Source of the DNA: Terrirhizobium terrae | Lineage (GTDB): Bacteria > Pseudomonadota > Alphaproteobacteria > Rhizobiales > Rhizobiaceae | Direction of reading: 5' to 3' | Assembly (NCBI RefSeq): GCF_030323265.1 | Contig: NZ_CP104992.1 | Span: forward strand, 744,001 to 808,000 | DNA: 64,000 nt | Notes under the pieces: generated by a model | The model's input: only the letters and a program-made list of their open reading frames with translations | Database searches by the model: none | What the model was told of the DNA's origin: nothing | Translations under genes and position numbers: made by a program | Shown: positions 37,039 to 47,966 of the stretch, piece after piece | How the letters are laid out: each line of letters begins with the position of its first letter | Numbering within the stretch: the first letter of the stretch is position 1

Positions 37039-37540
37039 CCCGCTGGAGCGCTACCGGCCGCGTGACCGCGTTCTTGCCCGTTCGATCCTGGACAGGCTGA
37101 TCGACGACGCGCCCGACCGCGACTTCGACCCACCGATCAGCGTGACAGACCAGATCCGCGAGGTTCGGGAATCGATCCGCCGCGACCTGGAGGCTCTGCT
37201 GAACACCCGCCGCTGCCCCGTCGCGCCGCCATCCGAACTGGCCGAATTGAAAAGTGCGCTGGTCAGCTACGGCGTTGACGGCATGGTGTCGGCAAATCTC
37301 GTGACCGACGAAGCCAAGTTGCAGCTCGCCCGCATGATCGAACGCCGCATCTCGATGTTCGAGACGCGCCTGTCGGACGTGCGCGTCACTATTCTGAAAA
37401 GCCGGACGATGACAGAGCGCGCGCTGCGCATGCGCATCCAGGCAACCTTCCGCCTGCATGAAGGCATGCCGCCGATCAGCTTCGAATCCACCATCGACCC
37501 GTCGACCCAGCGTTTCCTCGTGGAGGCGGCGAATGGCTGA
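37031..37540 (+). CDS. tssE: T6SS baseplate protein TssE
   Basis: A protein of 169 residues from ATG 37031, overlapping tagJ by 8 bases. It is a gp25-like baseplate subunit. The E-S-I-R-R-D-L-E-A-L-L-N-T-R segment at residues 47-60 matches the family motif, and the C terminus holds I-S-F-E-S-T-I-D. Confidence 0.9.
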   Translation: MVDPLERYRPRDRVLARSILDRLIDDAPDRDFDPPISVTDQIREVRESIRRDLEALLNTRRCPVAPPSELAELKSALVSYGVDGMVSANLVTDEAKLQLARMIERRISMFETRLSDVRVTILKSRTMTERALRMRIQATFRLHEGMPPISFESTIDPSTQRFLVEAANG

Positions 37541-39314
37541 AGGTTTTCTCCATCGCTATAACGAGGAACTGGTGGCGCTGCGCCGCCGGGCCTCCCGTTT
37601 TGCCGATGCCTTCCCGAAGATCGCCGGCCGCCTGCGCATGACCGGCGACGTCGCCGACGACCCGCATGTCGAACGACTGATCCAGAGCTTTGCCTATTCC
37701 GCCGCCCGCGTGCGTCAAAAACTCGACGACGAGTTTCCGGAACTGACCGACGGCCTCTTGGAAACACTCTACCCCCATTACCTCGCGCCGCTGCCGTCGA
37801 TGAGCATCGTCCGCTTCAAACCGTCCGATACGCTGGCTTCCGTCCAGACCGTCCCGCGCCATACCGAAATCCTGGCGGAGCCGATCGGTGGCGAGGCCTG
37901 CCGCTTCCGCACCACGCAGGACGTGGAAATGGCGCCGATCGAAATCACCGGCGCAACGCTCGCCGGCCAGCCGATCAACGCGCCGCTCTCGCCCTATAAC
38001 GGTGTCGCCGGCTGCCTGCGCCTGTCGATCCGCCCGCTCGATGTCAGAAAACCCTTCGGCGATCTCGGTGTCGATCGCCTGCGCCTGCACATTCCCTCGG
38101 CCTGGAGCCAGGCGGTTGCCATCTACGAACTGCTCGCCAACCACACGCTCGGCATCGCCCTTGCGCGCCACGGCGACGATCGCGAACCTGTCTTCCTGCC
38201 GGCACGTAACCTGAAGCAAGTCGGCTTCGAGCCCGACGAGGCTATGCTGCCCTACCCGGCGCCGAGCTTCATCGGTTACCGCATGCTGACCGAATTCTTC
38301 GCGCTGCCGCAGAAATACCTGTTCCTCGACATCGAAGGCCTGGGCGCCTGGAGGGATCAGGCACTCGAGATCTTCATTTATCTCAAGGAAACCGACGCCA
38401 AGCTCGAGCGTACCGTATCTGCCCGCGATTTCGCGCTGAACTCGACGCCGGTTGTCAATCTTTTCCGCCAGACCTGCGAGCCGATCTCGGTCGACGGCAC
38501 CCGCACCGAATATCGGCTTCTTCCCGATGCCCGCCGCCAGAAGACCCGCGAGATCTACGCGATCGACCGTGTCCTGCTGACGGGCTCGCGCGGCCAGGAA
38601 GAGTTCTGCCAGCCATTCTTCGGTCGCAGCCAGCGGGCGGGCAACAGCACCAGCTACTGGCAGGCCTATCGCCGCTTCGACGACGATGACGGCACGAGCG
38701 ACATGGAAATTGCCTTCGTCGATCGCGACCGCCGTTTTGCCGGGCCGATCGATGCTGTCGCAAGCGTCGATACGCTATGCCTCAACCGCGAACTGCCCGA
38801 ACAGCTTCCCTTCGGCGGTGGCCACCCGTTCCTGCAGCTCGCCTCCGGCCACGAGGCCGTATCGGGTGCGGAAGCGCTGATGCCGCCGACGCCCTCGGTG
38901 CGGATGAACGACCAGGACGGTCGCAACTGGCGCCTCGTCTCGCATCTCCTGCTCAACCATCTTTCGCTGTTCGACAACCAGGGCGCGGCGCTGAAGGATG
39001 TCTTGTCGCTCTACGCGTTCCGCGACAGCCCCGAAACAAAACAGCTCGTCGATGCGCTGATCCGCATCAACGCATCGACCTCCACCGCTCGGCTCGGCAG
39101 CGGCGGCATGGTGCCGGGAACGGAAATCGAGCTGGAATTCGACCCGGCAGCGATAGATCGGCCGTCGGCCTTCCTCTTCGGTTCCGTGCTCGACCGGTTC
39201 TTCAGCCTCTACACATCCGTCAACAGTTTTACCCGACTGACCATTTCGATGAAGGGCCAGTCGAAACCCATCGCCCGTTGGCCGGCCCGCGCCGCCGAAC
39301 GCCCGCTGCTTTAA
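37533..39314 (+). CDS. tssF: T6SS baseplate protein TssF (ImpG)
   Basis: A protein of 593 residues, a usual length. ATG 37533 overlaps tssE by 8 bases. It begins with a helical region (Y-N-E-E-L-V-A-L-R-R-R-A) and the conserved F-P-K-I-A-G-R-L; near residue 77 is L-L-E-T-L-Y-P-H-Y-L-A-P-L-P-S, a TssF signature. With TssG and TssK it forms the baseplate wedge. The frame is intact, unlike many of its neighbours. Confidence 0.92.
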   Translation: MAEGFLHRYNEELVALRRRASRFADAFPKIAGRLRMTGDVADDPHVERLIQSFAYSAARVRQKLDDEFPELTDGLLETLYPHYLAPLPSMSIVRFKPSDTLASVQTVPRHTEILAEPIGGEACRFRTTQDVEMAPIEITGATLAGQPINAPLSPYNGVAGCLRLSIRPLDVRKPFGDLGVDRLRLHIPSAWSQAVAIYELLANHTLGIALARHGDDREPVFLPARNLKQVGFEPDEAMLPYPAPSFIGYRMLTEFFALPQKYLFLDIEGLGAWRDQALEIFIYLKETDAKLERTVSARDFALNSTPVVNLFRQTCEPISVDGTRTEYRLLPDARRQKTREIYAIDRVLLTGSRGQEEFCQPFFGRSQRAGNSTSYWQAYRRFDDDDGTSDMEIAFVDRDRRFAGPIDAVASVDTLCLNRELPEQLPFGGGHPFLQLASGHEAVSGAEALMPPTPSVRMNDQDGRNWRLVSHLLLNHLSLFDNQGAALKDVLSLYAFRDSPETKQLVDALIRINASTSTARLGSGGMVPGTEIELEFDPAAIDRPSAFLFGSVLDRFFSLYTSVNSFTRLTISMKGQSKPIARWPARAAERPLL

Positions 39315-39351
39315 CGACCCACTGCTTTAACGAAAGGACTGCGATCGCCCC

Positions 39352-40406
39352 ATGGATCTCTCGACGCTGCGCCAACCCGAAACACGCGACACGCTTGTCG
39401 ACCTGCTCGAACGCGACCCCGGCCGCTTCGAACCGGTGACGGCATTCCGTGTCGCGCAGACGGCGGTGGCGGCAAGCGAGGCATCCGGCCCGCTGGAGAT
39501 CGCAGCCCATATGGGTGTTGCACCCGCACCGCTGCCGGTTAGCGGCTTCCGGCAGAAGGGCGCACGGACCTTCCTGCGCAGCGCATTTGCCGGCCTCACC
39601 GGCCCGGTCGGCTCCATGCCGGCCAATTACAATGAACTGATCATGCGCGAGGAGCGGAACAGGTCGAAGGGGCTCGCGAGCTTCTTCGACCTGTTCAGCG
39701 CACGCATGGCAGAGCTTTTGCCGACGCCGCGGAAAAGTATCGCATCGCCCGCCGCTTGCGCTGGGGCCAGCGCCGCGAGGATAACGGCTTCATCACTACG
39801 CTGTTCGCCCTGACCGGCTTCGGCACTCGCAAGCTGAAGGAAAAGAGCGGCGTTGACGAGGACGTTATCCTGCGTTTCTCCGGCTTCTTCGCCGCGCGCA
39901 ACCGCAATGCTTCCAATCTCCGCGCCATGCTAACCGAGTTCAGCGGTCTGCCGGTGGAAATCGAACTGTTCCGTCCGCGCTGGCTGACCATTCCGGAACA
40001 GGAGCGCAGCCGGATGGGCGCACCGCAGGGCGTGCAGCTCGGTATCAACGCCACCGCCGGCACCGCCATCCATGATTTCAGCGGTGGTTTCCGCGTCATC
40101 ATCGGCCCGCTCGCCTACAGGGATTACCTGTCGCTGACGCCAGGCGGCCGCAACATCACGGAACTGTTCGCCCTGACCCGGCTCTATGTCGGCTCGGCGC
40201 TGGATTTCGACATCCAGGTCATTCTCAGGAAGGAAGACGTGCCCTTCTGCCAGCTCGGCCAATCAGCGGATAGAGCAGCCGGCGATCAGCCCCGCCTCGG
40301 CTGGAACAGCTGGGCAAGGGTCGCGCCGGCCGCGAAGGACAGCGACGATGCCGTGATCGTAGAACCGGTGCCCGCGGCATCGACGGGAGGCCAGCATGCG
40401 GCTTGA
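39352..40406 (+). CDS. tssG: T6SS baseplate protein TssG (ImpH) (one frame break)
   Basis: About 351 residues from ATG 39352. A G-P-V-G-S-M-P-x-x-Y motif near residue 85 and F-x-D-L-F follow family patterns, and W-L-T-I-P-E-Q-E-R-S lies further on. One T is missing at 39716-39719; restoring it gives A-E-L-F-A-D-A-A-E-K-Y-R-I-A-R-R. The end overlaps the FHA gene by 11 bases. Confidence 0.88.
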
Positions 40407-41616
40407 ACTGAAATCCGCCAGCGGCGCGATGCCGGCCGGCCGGCCCAAATGGTTCTTCGAACGCGGTCGCCGCACGCTCGGTCGTTCGCCCGACTGCGAC
40501 TGGCAGACACCGGAGGACCAGCGCTCCGTTTCCAAGCTCCACTGCACAATCGAACGCGACGCCCAGGGCTTCATCCTGCGCGACCAGAGCGCCAATGGCT
40601 CGCGCGTCGACGGCATCGTCGTGCATGAAGGCGAGACCGCGCGCCTGTCCGACCAGTCCCGGCTGGAAGTCGGCGGCATGGCGTTTTCCGTCCACATTTC
40701 CGGTGAGCCCCAACGGGATCTCGAAGACCCGGACACCAGCTATGCGATCAGCGACGAGCCGCTGACCATCTCCGCCATCCTTGCCGACATCACGCCCGGC
40801 GGTCGCACCGCTACCGGCATTCTCGGCAATCAAGTCTCGGAAGACTGGCTGGAGCCGATCGCCAAGAAGGAAGGCCCCTCCCCGTCGCGCAATGTCGATA
40901 TCGGCTGGAACGGCCCGCCGGAAGTTCGTGCGACGGGTAACATCCTGCCCGACGACTGGAATCTCGAAGAGACATCCACCGGCCATTCCGACTACAGCAG
41001 CCATCTGGAACACGGCTCGGCCACCCATGTCGCCGTGCCGGTATCACGCATCCGGCCGGTCGAGACGCGGGCTCCCGAAGCGCTGCAGACCGTCAACGAC
41101 AATGCGCCGCCCACTGAGCCTGCTGTAAGCGAGACGTCCCCTTCATCCTTCCCGCTCGGCCGCTCCGTCGAACTCGGCCGCAAGCTCGATCCCCTGCTCT
41201 ACCGCCTGGAAGAGGCACTGGAATCGTCGTTCACCACGCTCGGCCTCGATCTCCCGGCAGAGGAAGCCGCACCGGACTTCTTTGCCCGCGACGGCGAAGA
41301 GCCCCAGGTGACGCGCATCGAGCAACTGGTCGCCCGCCAGGAGAAGCTGCAATCGGCGCTCGAAAGTCTCCTGCATCATGCTGAAAAGACGATGGAACCG
41401 CGCATTATCGAATCCCGCGCCGATGCCAATGCAGGTCCGCTCGGATCGCTGAGCTTCCTGCGCGGGCGTGACTATTGGCAGGCCTACAAAGCACAATTCG
41501 AAAAGAACGGCAGGACGCTGTCGGTCCGTGATGTCTTCCGCGACGCCATGATGCGAACGGAAGAAACGACCCTGATGACGAACCGGCCCGCAGCAGAGAG
41601 AAGACCGCGACGATGA
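40396..41616 (+). CDS. tagH: T6SS FHA-domain protein TagH (ImpI/Fha)
   Basis: A protein of 406 residues. The N-terminal FHA domain (about residues 18-100) has G-R-S, S-V-S-K-L-H-C and N-G-S-R-V-D-G, the phosphothreonine-binding loops. The middle is a low-complexity linker and the C terminus carries the T6SS FHA segment F-L-R-G-R-D-Y-W-Q-A-Y. In Agrobacterium the FHA protein binds phosphorylated TssL; TssL here has the matching threonine. It overlaps tssK by four bases. Confidence 0.9.
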   Translation: MRLELKSASGAMPAGRPKWFFERGRRTLGRSPDCDWQTPEDQRSVSKLHCTIERDAQGFILRDQSANGSRVDGIVVHEGETARLSDQSRLEVGGMAFSVHISGEPQRDLEDPDTSYAISDEPLTISAILADITPGGRTATGILGNQVSEDWLEPIAKKEGPSPSRNVDIGWNGPPEVRATGNILPDDWNLEETSTGHSDYSSHLEHGSATHVAVPVSRIRPVETRAPEALQTVNDNAPPTEPAVSETSPSSFPLGRSVELGRKLDPLLYRLEEALESSFTTLGLDLPAEEAAPDFFARDGEEPQVTRIEQLVARQEKLQSALESLLHHAEKTMEPRIIESRADANAGPLGSLSFLRGRDYWQAYKAQFEKNGRTLSVRDVFRDAMMRTEETTLMTNRPAAERRPRR

Positions 41617-42952
41617 GAAATGAAAATCGGGTGGCCTGGAGCGAGGGCATGTTCCTCCGCGTCCAGCATTTCCAGCAGGCGGACCGCTGGACCGAAAGGC
41701 TCGTGAGGACCACGACCCGTGGCCTCACACCGTATCCCTGGGGCGTGGCCGAAATCGGCATCGACCGCAGTGCGCTGGCGATCGGCCAGTTCGCGCTCTC
41801 CAACCTGCGGGGCATCCTGCCCGACGGCACCCCTTCGAGGCCCCTATAGACACCGACCTGCCGCCGGCACTCGACCTCGACGAAAGCGTCAAGAACGCCG
41901 TCATCTATCTCGCCCTGCCGGCCCGCCAGCCCGGCAAGCCGGATGTCGCGTTGAACGGCGGCGCCCGCTTCAACAGCGTGCGCATGACCGCCTCCAACTA
42001 CGAAGCGCCGGACGCCAATGTCGAGACCGATTTCATGGCGCCGATCGATGTCGGCCGCTTGAGCCTGCGCTATCTGAAGACCGGCGACGATCTCGCCGGC
42101 TACGAACTGATCGGCCTTGCCCGCGTCATCGAGGTCCGCTCCGATCGCGCCGTCATTCTTGATCCCGATTTCATCGCGCCAAGCCTCAACTGCGCGGCGG
42201 AGGCACGCCTCTCCGAACTGATGACCGAACTGCTTGGCATCGTGCGGCACCGCGCCGAGGCGATCGCAGAACGCATCGGCGACCCGACCATTCGCGGCAC
42301 CGCGGAAGTCGGCGACTATTTCCTTCTGCAGATCCTTAATCGTGCCGATCCGATGCTGAAACATATCGCCGCCAACGCGACGCGCATCCATCCGATCGAT
42401 TTCTACGAGACCTGTATCCAGCTTGCCGGTGAACTCGCCACCTTCACCGCCGAGCGCAAGCGCGCCACCGATTTCCCGCCCTATCGCCATGACGACCTGA
42501 AAGGCACGTTCGCCGCCGTCTATGACGACCTGCGCGCCTCGCTTTCCTCGGTCCTCGAACAGGCCGCCGTCTCGATCGAACTTGCCGAACGCCGCCATGG
42601 CGTGCGCGTCGGCACGATCAACGATCGGTCGCTGCTCAAGGATGCCGGCTTCGTCTTGGCCGTGCGCGCCGAAATGTCGGCAGAGGATGTCCGCCGCAAG
42701 CTGCCGGCGCAGATCAAGGTCGGCCCGGTCGAGCGCATTGCCGAACTGGTCAACGTCGCGTTGCCGGGCATCCCAGTCCGGCCGCTGCCGGTCCTGCCGC
42801 GCCAGCTGCCTTATCGCTCCGGCACGATCTATTTCGAACTCGACACCAAGAATCCTCTCTGGAAGCAACTCGAAACCTCGGGCGCCATCGCCCTGCACCT
42901 GGCAGGCGATTTCCCCGGTCTCGAAATGGAAATGTGGGCCCTTAGAGAATGA
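41613..42952 (+). CDS. tssK: T6SS baseplate protein TssK (ImpJ) (one frame break)
   Basis: About 446 residues from ATG 41613. It starts with the typical V-A-W-S-E-G-M-F-L-R-V-Q-H-F-Q-Q and continues to R-P-L-P-V-L-P-R-Q-L-P-Y and the Y-F-E-L-D strand near the end. One C is missing at 41830-41833; adding it reads G-T-P-F-E-A-P-I-D-T-D. TssK links the baseplate to the TssL/TssM membrane complex. The end overlaps tssL by four bases. Confidence 0.9.
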
Positions 42953-44471
42953 CCAACGAACCCGCATCGAAATGGCAGAACCTGCCGACCGTCGTCGAAC
43001 TGACCGAAGACGGCAAGAAGAAGAAGGAATCGGCCGCACGCATGGCCGAAATGCTGGACGACGTGCTCGACACGCCCGGCATCGATGGCCTTGCGCCCAA
43101 GCCTCTGCCCAAGGGCGGATGGTCGGTCGAGACGCTGGTCCGCGACTTCCGCTTCGGCGGCGAGGAAGTGCCAACACTGGTGCGGTCCGCGGCACCTCTG
43201 CTGAACCTCGCCCACGCGCTGCGCTATACCGAGGAACAGCCGGATATCGAACAGCTGCGCCGTGTCGCGGTGGAAGCCGTCGGCCGTTACGAGCGTGATC
43301 TCGCCGGTGCCCGCATCAGTCCCGAACGCGCCCGCGCCGCCCATTACATCATCTGCGCCACGGTCGACGATGTCATCCTGAGCAAGCCGTGGGGCGTGCG
43401 CGCCGGATGGGCCCGCTCCGGCCTCGTCTCGACCTTCCACATGGATGTGACCGGCGGCGACCGGGTGTTCGACCTGCTCGACCATTTCCACCAGACGCCG
43501 GGCGCCAACAAGGATCTTCTGCTTCTCATCTACCTGTCCCTGTCGCTCGCCTTCGAGGGCCGCACGCGCGTTTCTCCGCGCGGCAATCTCGAACTCAGCC
43601 GCATCCGCGACAGTCTCTACAAGACGCTGCTCGGCCAGTATGGCGTGTTCGAACGCGAGCTCTCGCCGCACTGGAAGGGCGTGGCCGCCCGCCACAAGCC
43701 GCTGCGCACTGCCGCAGCGCTCTGGACGCTGCTCTCCGTGCTCGCGCTGATCTTCGCCTTCGGCTATCTCTTCTTCACCCTGTCGCTGAACGGCGCCTCG
43801 GACGACACCTTCCAGCGTCTGGCCAACCTGCCGCCGCGCGATACGCCGAGCATCCTCATCGAAAAACCGAAGGAGCCGGTGGTCGCTCAGGCGCCGCCGG
43901 TCGAACCGCCGCGTGTTCAGCCGCCACCGCCGCCTCCGCAGCCGACGCGCCTGCAGAACTTCATGCGCTTCCTCCAACCGGAGGTCGAGAAGAAGCTCGT
44001 CTCGCTGTCGGAAAACAATAACCGCGTCCTGGTGCGCATCAACAATGCCGGTCTCTTCGATGTCGGCAGCGCCGAGGTGAGCTCCGAATTTCACGACCTG
44101 ATCTCCAAGATCGGCGGCGCACTGGCACAGGAGAAATTCCGCGCCGTGGTCGTCGGCTATACCGACAATGTGCCGATCAAGACGATCCAGTTCCCGTCGA
44201 ACTGGCATCTGTCGGAAGCTCGCGCCAAGGCCGTCGGCGATATTCTGACGAGCTTCACCGGGCCGGAAGCGATCCTCACCGAAGGCCGCGCCGACAGTGA
44301 CCCGATCGCCGAAAACACCACACCGGAAGGCCGTGAAAAGAACCGCCGTACGGAAATCCTGGTTCTCGCGGATCCGGAAGAGCAGTTGAGCGGTGCCGGT
44401 ATCAAGTCGCCGCCGGTCGAGATGGATATTCGAGATATGGTCAATCCGGCCGCAGGGGCACCGCGCCATGA
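42949..44471 (+). CDS. tssL: T6SS inner-membrane protein TssL with OmpA-like domain (frame break at the end)
   Basis: About 507 residues. The cytoplasmic domain (1-250, including P-L-L-N-L-A-H-A-L-R-Y-T) is followed by one membrane segment (about 257-283), a proline-rich linker and a C-terminal OmpA-like peptidoglycan-binding domain (V-V-V-G-Y-T-D-N-V-P-I, S-E-A-R-A-K-A-V). Thr14 in N-L-P-T-V-V-E-L-T matches the PpkA-phosphorylated Thr14 of Agrobacterium TssL. As given, the frame runs on into tssM to 45885. One more G at 44455-44458 would end the protein at a TGA overlapping the tssM start, so I place the end there. Confidence 0.85.
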
Positions 44472-47400
44472 ACCCGTTGGGCAGTTTCTATACGCTCCGC
44501 TCCTATGTCGAGGCCTATGCCGGACTTCTGGGTCGGCGCTTCATCTCGGTCATCTGGGTGGCGGCGATCTGCGTCGTCATCTGGTTCTACGGTTATCTGG
44601 CCGCCTATGGCAATTTCAAGCCGCTGGCGAGCAGCACCAACCGGCTGATCCTGATCGGCGTGATCATCGCCGCCTGGGCCGGCTACATGATCTTCACGGT
44701 CATTCGCGACCGCCGCCGCGACAAGCAGTTGGTCGAGGGCATCGAGCGCGATGCCGAAGCGGAAGCGGCTTCCAGCCAGCTGGCGGAAGTGGCCGAGATC
44801 CACAATCGTCTCAAGGAGGCGCTGCAGCTTCTGCGCCGCGTCACCAAAAGACGCTTCAACTATATCTACGAGCTGCCCTGGTACGTGATCTTCGGCGCCC
44901 CGGGCTCGGGCAAGACCACGGCGCTCACCAATTCCGGCCTCAAGTTTCCGCTCGGCGATGCGCTCGGCAGCAATTCCGTGCAGGGCATCGGTGGTACGCG
45001 AAACTGCAATTGGTGGTTCACCGACGAGGCGATCCTGATCGACACCGCTGGCCGCTACACGACCCAGGACGACCTGAACGGCACCGCCAAGGCCGGCTGG
45101 GAAGGTTTTCTCGGCCTGCTGCGCAAATATCGCCGCTCGCAGCCTATCAATGGCGCATTGGTGACCCTCTCCATCGGCGATCTCTTGACCCGCGACGCCG
45201 AAGCGCAGCGGGAGGAAATCCGCGTCATCCGCCAGCGTCTCTCGGAACTCGACGAGAAGCTGCAGGCCCGCATTCCGGTCTATCTGGTGCTGACCAAGGC
45301 GGATCTGCTGACCGGCTTCGTCGAATTCTTCGACGGCTTCAACAAGTCGGACCGCGAACAGGTCTGGGGCACGACCTTCGGGCTCGACGAGAGTTACAAG
45401 GCGATGGATCTGCCCGACCGCTTCGTCGAGGAATTCTCCCTATTGCAGGAACGCGTCGGCGCCATGCTGATCGAGCGCCTGCAGAAGGAACCGAATGCCG
45501 AACTGCGCGGCCGCATCTTCCGCTTCCCGGCAGAACTCGCGGCGCTGAAGGAACGTCTCCACGACGTGATGACCGAGCTCTGCTCCGGCTCCAAACTGGT
45601 CGAACCGCCGCTGCTGCGCGGTATCTATTTCGCCTCCGGCACCCAGGTGGAAGACGCCGTTCCCGCCGCATCCTCCGCTGCGCGCGCGCGTCGCAGCTAC
45701 TTCCTGTCGCGCCTGTTCAAGGACGTCATCTTCGACGAAGCCTCGCTGGTTGCCCGCGACAAGCGCCTTTCCGGCCGCCAGCTTCTGCTGCGCCGTGCCG
45801 CCTATGCCGCAGCCGTGCTGGTCTTTGCCGTCGTCCTGACCAGCTGGACCGCGACCTATTTCCAGAACCAGGCGGCACTCGCTAGCGCCGAGCAGCGGAT
45901 CAATGCTTATGAGCAGTTGTCCCGCGACATCCGCGTCCGCGACGTGACGGATGCCGACTTCCTGCGTATCCTGCCGGCGCTCGACAATCTCGCCGCCGTC
46001 ACGACGGACTTTTCCGCCAAGCGCGTCTGGCCGATCAGCTTCGGCCTCGACCAGGAAAACAAGATCGCCGGACGTCAGCGCGACGCCTACCAGCGGGCCT
46101 TGAACGCCCTGCTTCTTCCCCGCGTTCTCGTACAGCTGCAGAAGGAGATCGGTGAAGCCAAGGATGTTCCGCACACCTTCAACGCCCTCAAGCTCTACGC
46201 CATGCTCGGCGGCATGGGCACGATGGACCCGGATTTCGTGACACTGGAAGCCGAGGACATGTTCACCGCGCTCTATCCGGGCGATGGCCGCGCGGCGGCA
46301 CGCCAGGCGCTGATCGCCCATGCGAGCACGATGGCCAAGGGCGTTCTGCCCCCGATTGAACTTGATGCCACCCTGATTGCCAAGGCGCGTGAGACGATCC
46401 GCTCGCAAAGCATCGCCAACCGCGCCTACGATATCCTCGTCGATTATCGCGCTTCACGCGCGCTTCCGGCCTGGAGTGCTGCAAGCGCGCTCGGACCGCT
46501 CGGCGAAAAGGCCTTCGAGCGCAATTCCGGCGCCCCTCTGCGGGAAGGCATACCCGGCATCTATTCCAGCACCGGCTACCGCACCGTCGTCCTGTCGAAG
46601 ATCACCGATGCGGCACGCGAAGCACTCGGCGAAACCTGGGTGCGCGGCGAGGACAATCCCGCCGGCAGCACGGTCGACACGACCTCCCAAGCCGCACTCC
46701 AGCTCTACTTCGACAATTTCGAGAGACGCTGGACGACGCTGCTTTCGGACATGCGGGTCAAGCCATCGCAGACGATCAACGATGCCGCCGAGACCACCCG
46801 CATCCTGGCCGCAAAACCGAGCCCGGTCGAAGCGATCGCCCGGTCGATCGTCGATTCCACCGATCTCCGTTATGCGGGTGCGGAAGTCGCATCCGCCGGG
46901 GACAACCTGTCCCTTTCCTCAACTGCGCTGGCGGGCGCCACCGACGCGCCGGACCCTTTCGGCTCGCTGCGGGCGGCACTCGCTGCACCGACCGAGGGCA
47001 GCTCCGACGAAGGCTCCTCGTCCGGTGAAGAACCACGTTCGCAGATCGCCCAGCTCGAGCCCGTGCTGCGTCAGGTCCATGACCAGTTGGCCCGTGCAAC
47101 GACCTCCAGCGCCGAAGTCGCCAAGGTCTTCGACGTCGACAGCCAGCTGACGGAAGCCAACCAGAACCTGCTGCAGCAGGCGCGGCGCATGCCGGCACCG
47201 GTCGATGTCTGGATGGCAGGCGTTGCCGCCGATGTCGGTTCGCTTGCGGTCAAGTCGGCGCGGACGCGTCTCGGCGAGGCCTGGGCAGCCGAAGGCGCGA
47301 GCTATTGCTCCAGCGTCATCACCGGCCGCTATCCCTTCGATCGCGAATCCCCGCGCGATGTCGCCATGAGCGATTTCGTCCGCCTGTTCGGTCCGGAAGG

Positions 47401-47955
47401 CATGTTCAAGACCTTCTTCAGCGAGAAACTGGCAGCCTTTGTCGATACCAGCGCCTCCCCTGGGGCTGGAAGGGCACGTTCGGATCCGAGAGCATTCCGA
47501 GCGAGGCGATCGCCCAGTTCGAGAATGCCGACAAGATCAACCGCGCCTTCTTCCCGGCCGGCAGCGAGAACCCGTCGGTTGCGATCAATATCAAGCCGGT
47601 GTCACTGTCGGAAAACTCCAATGCCGTGATGCTGGAAATCGAAGGCGAGCGCGTCGTCTATTTCCACGGCCCGGTCCAGTCGAAGTCGATCGGCTGGCCC
47701 TCGGACGACGCAAGCAACCTCTCCCGCCTGGCCTTCCAGCCCGGCGGCTGGCAACAGGCGATCACGGAAAACGGCGACTGGTCGCCCTTCCGCCTGTTCG
47801 ATGCCGCCTCAACCACCATGCAGGGCAACGACATCTTCCGGGCGCGGTTCGAACAAGGAGGCCGGACCGCCGAATTCGAAGTGCAGTTCGGCTCCGTCCT
47901 CAACCCGTTCCGGCTCGAAGCGCTCAGCGCCTTCGCCTGCCCGACGCAATTCTGA
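44468..47955 (+). CDS. tssM: T6SS inner-membrane protein TssM (IcmF) (one frame break)
   Basis: About 1162 residues from ATG 44468 (M-N-P-L-G-S-F-Y). Two membrane segments lie near residues 20-70, and a cytoplasmic NTPase domain has an intact Walker A G-A-P-G-S-G-K-T-T near residue 145. A third membrane segment is near residue 445, followed by the long periplasmic region with IcmF and C-terminal domains. One C is missing at 47457-47460; restoring it gives S-P-W-G-W-K-G-T-F. ATP binding by TssM is needed for secretion in Agrobacterium. Confidence 0.92.
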
Positions 47956-47966
47956 GGGCGGAAGCG

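Noticed and set aside
41405..43195. 596-codon minus-strand open frame across tagH, tssK and tssL
   Set aside because: It spans three well-defined T6SS genes on the other strand and reads as a codon-bias shadow.
44472..45885. Open frame continuing tssL inside tssM as a possible dual-coding gene
   Set aside because: The residues are arginine-rich, show no known domain, and mirror the high-GC third-position bias of tssM; a single missing G explains it.
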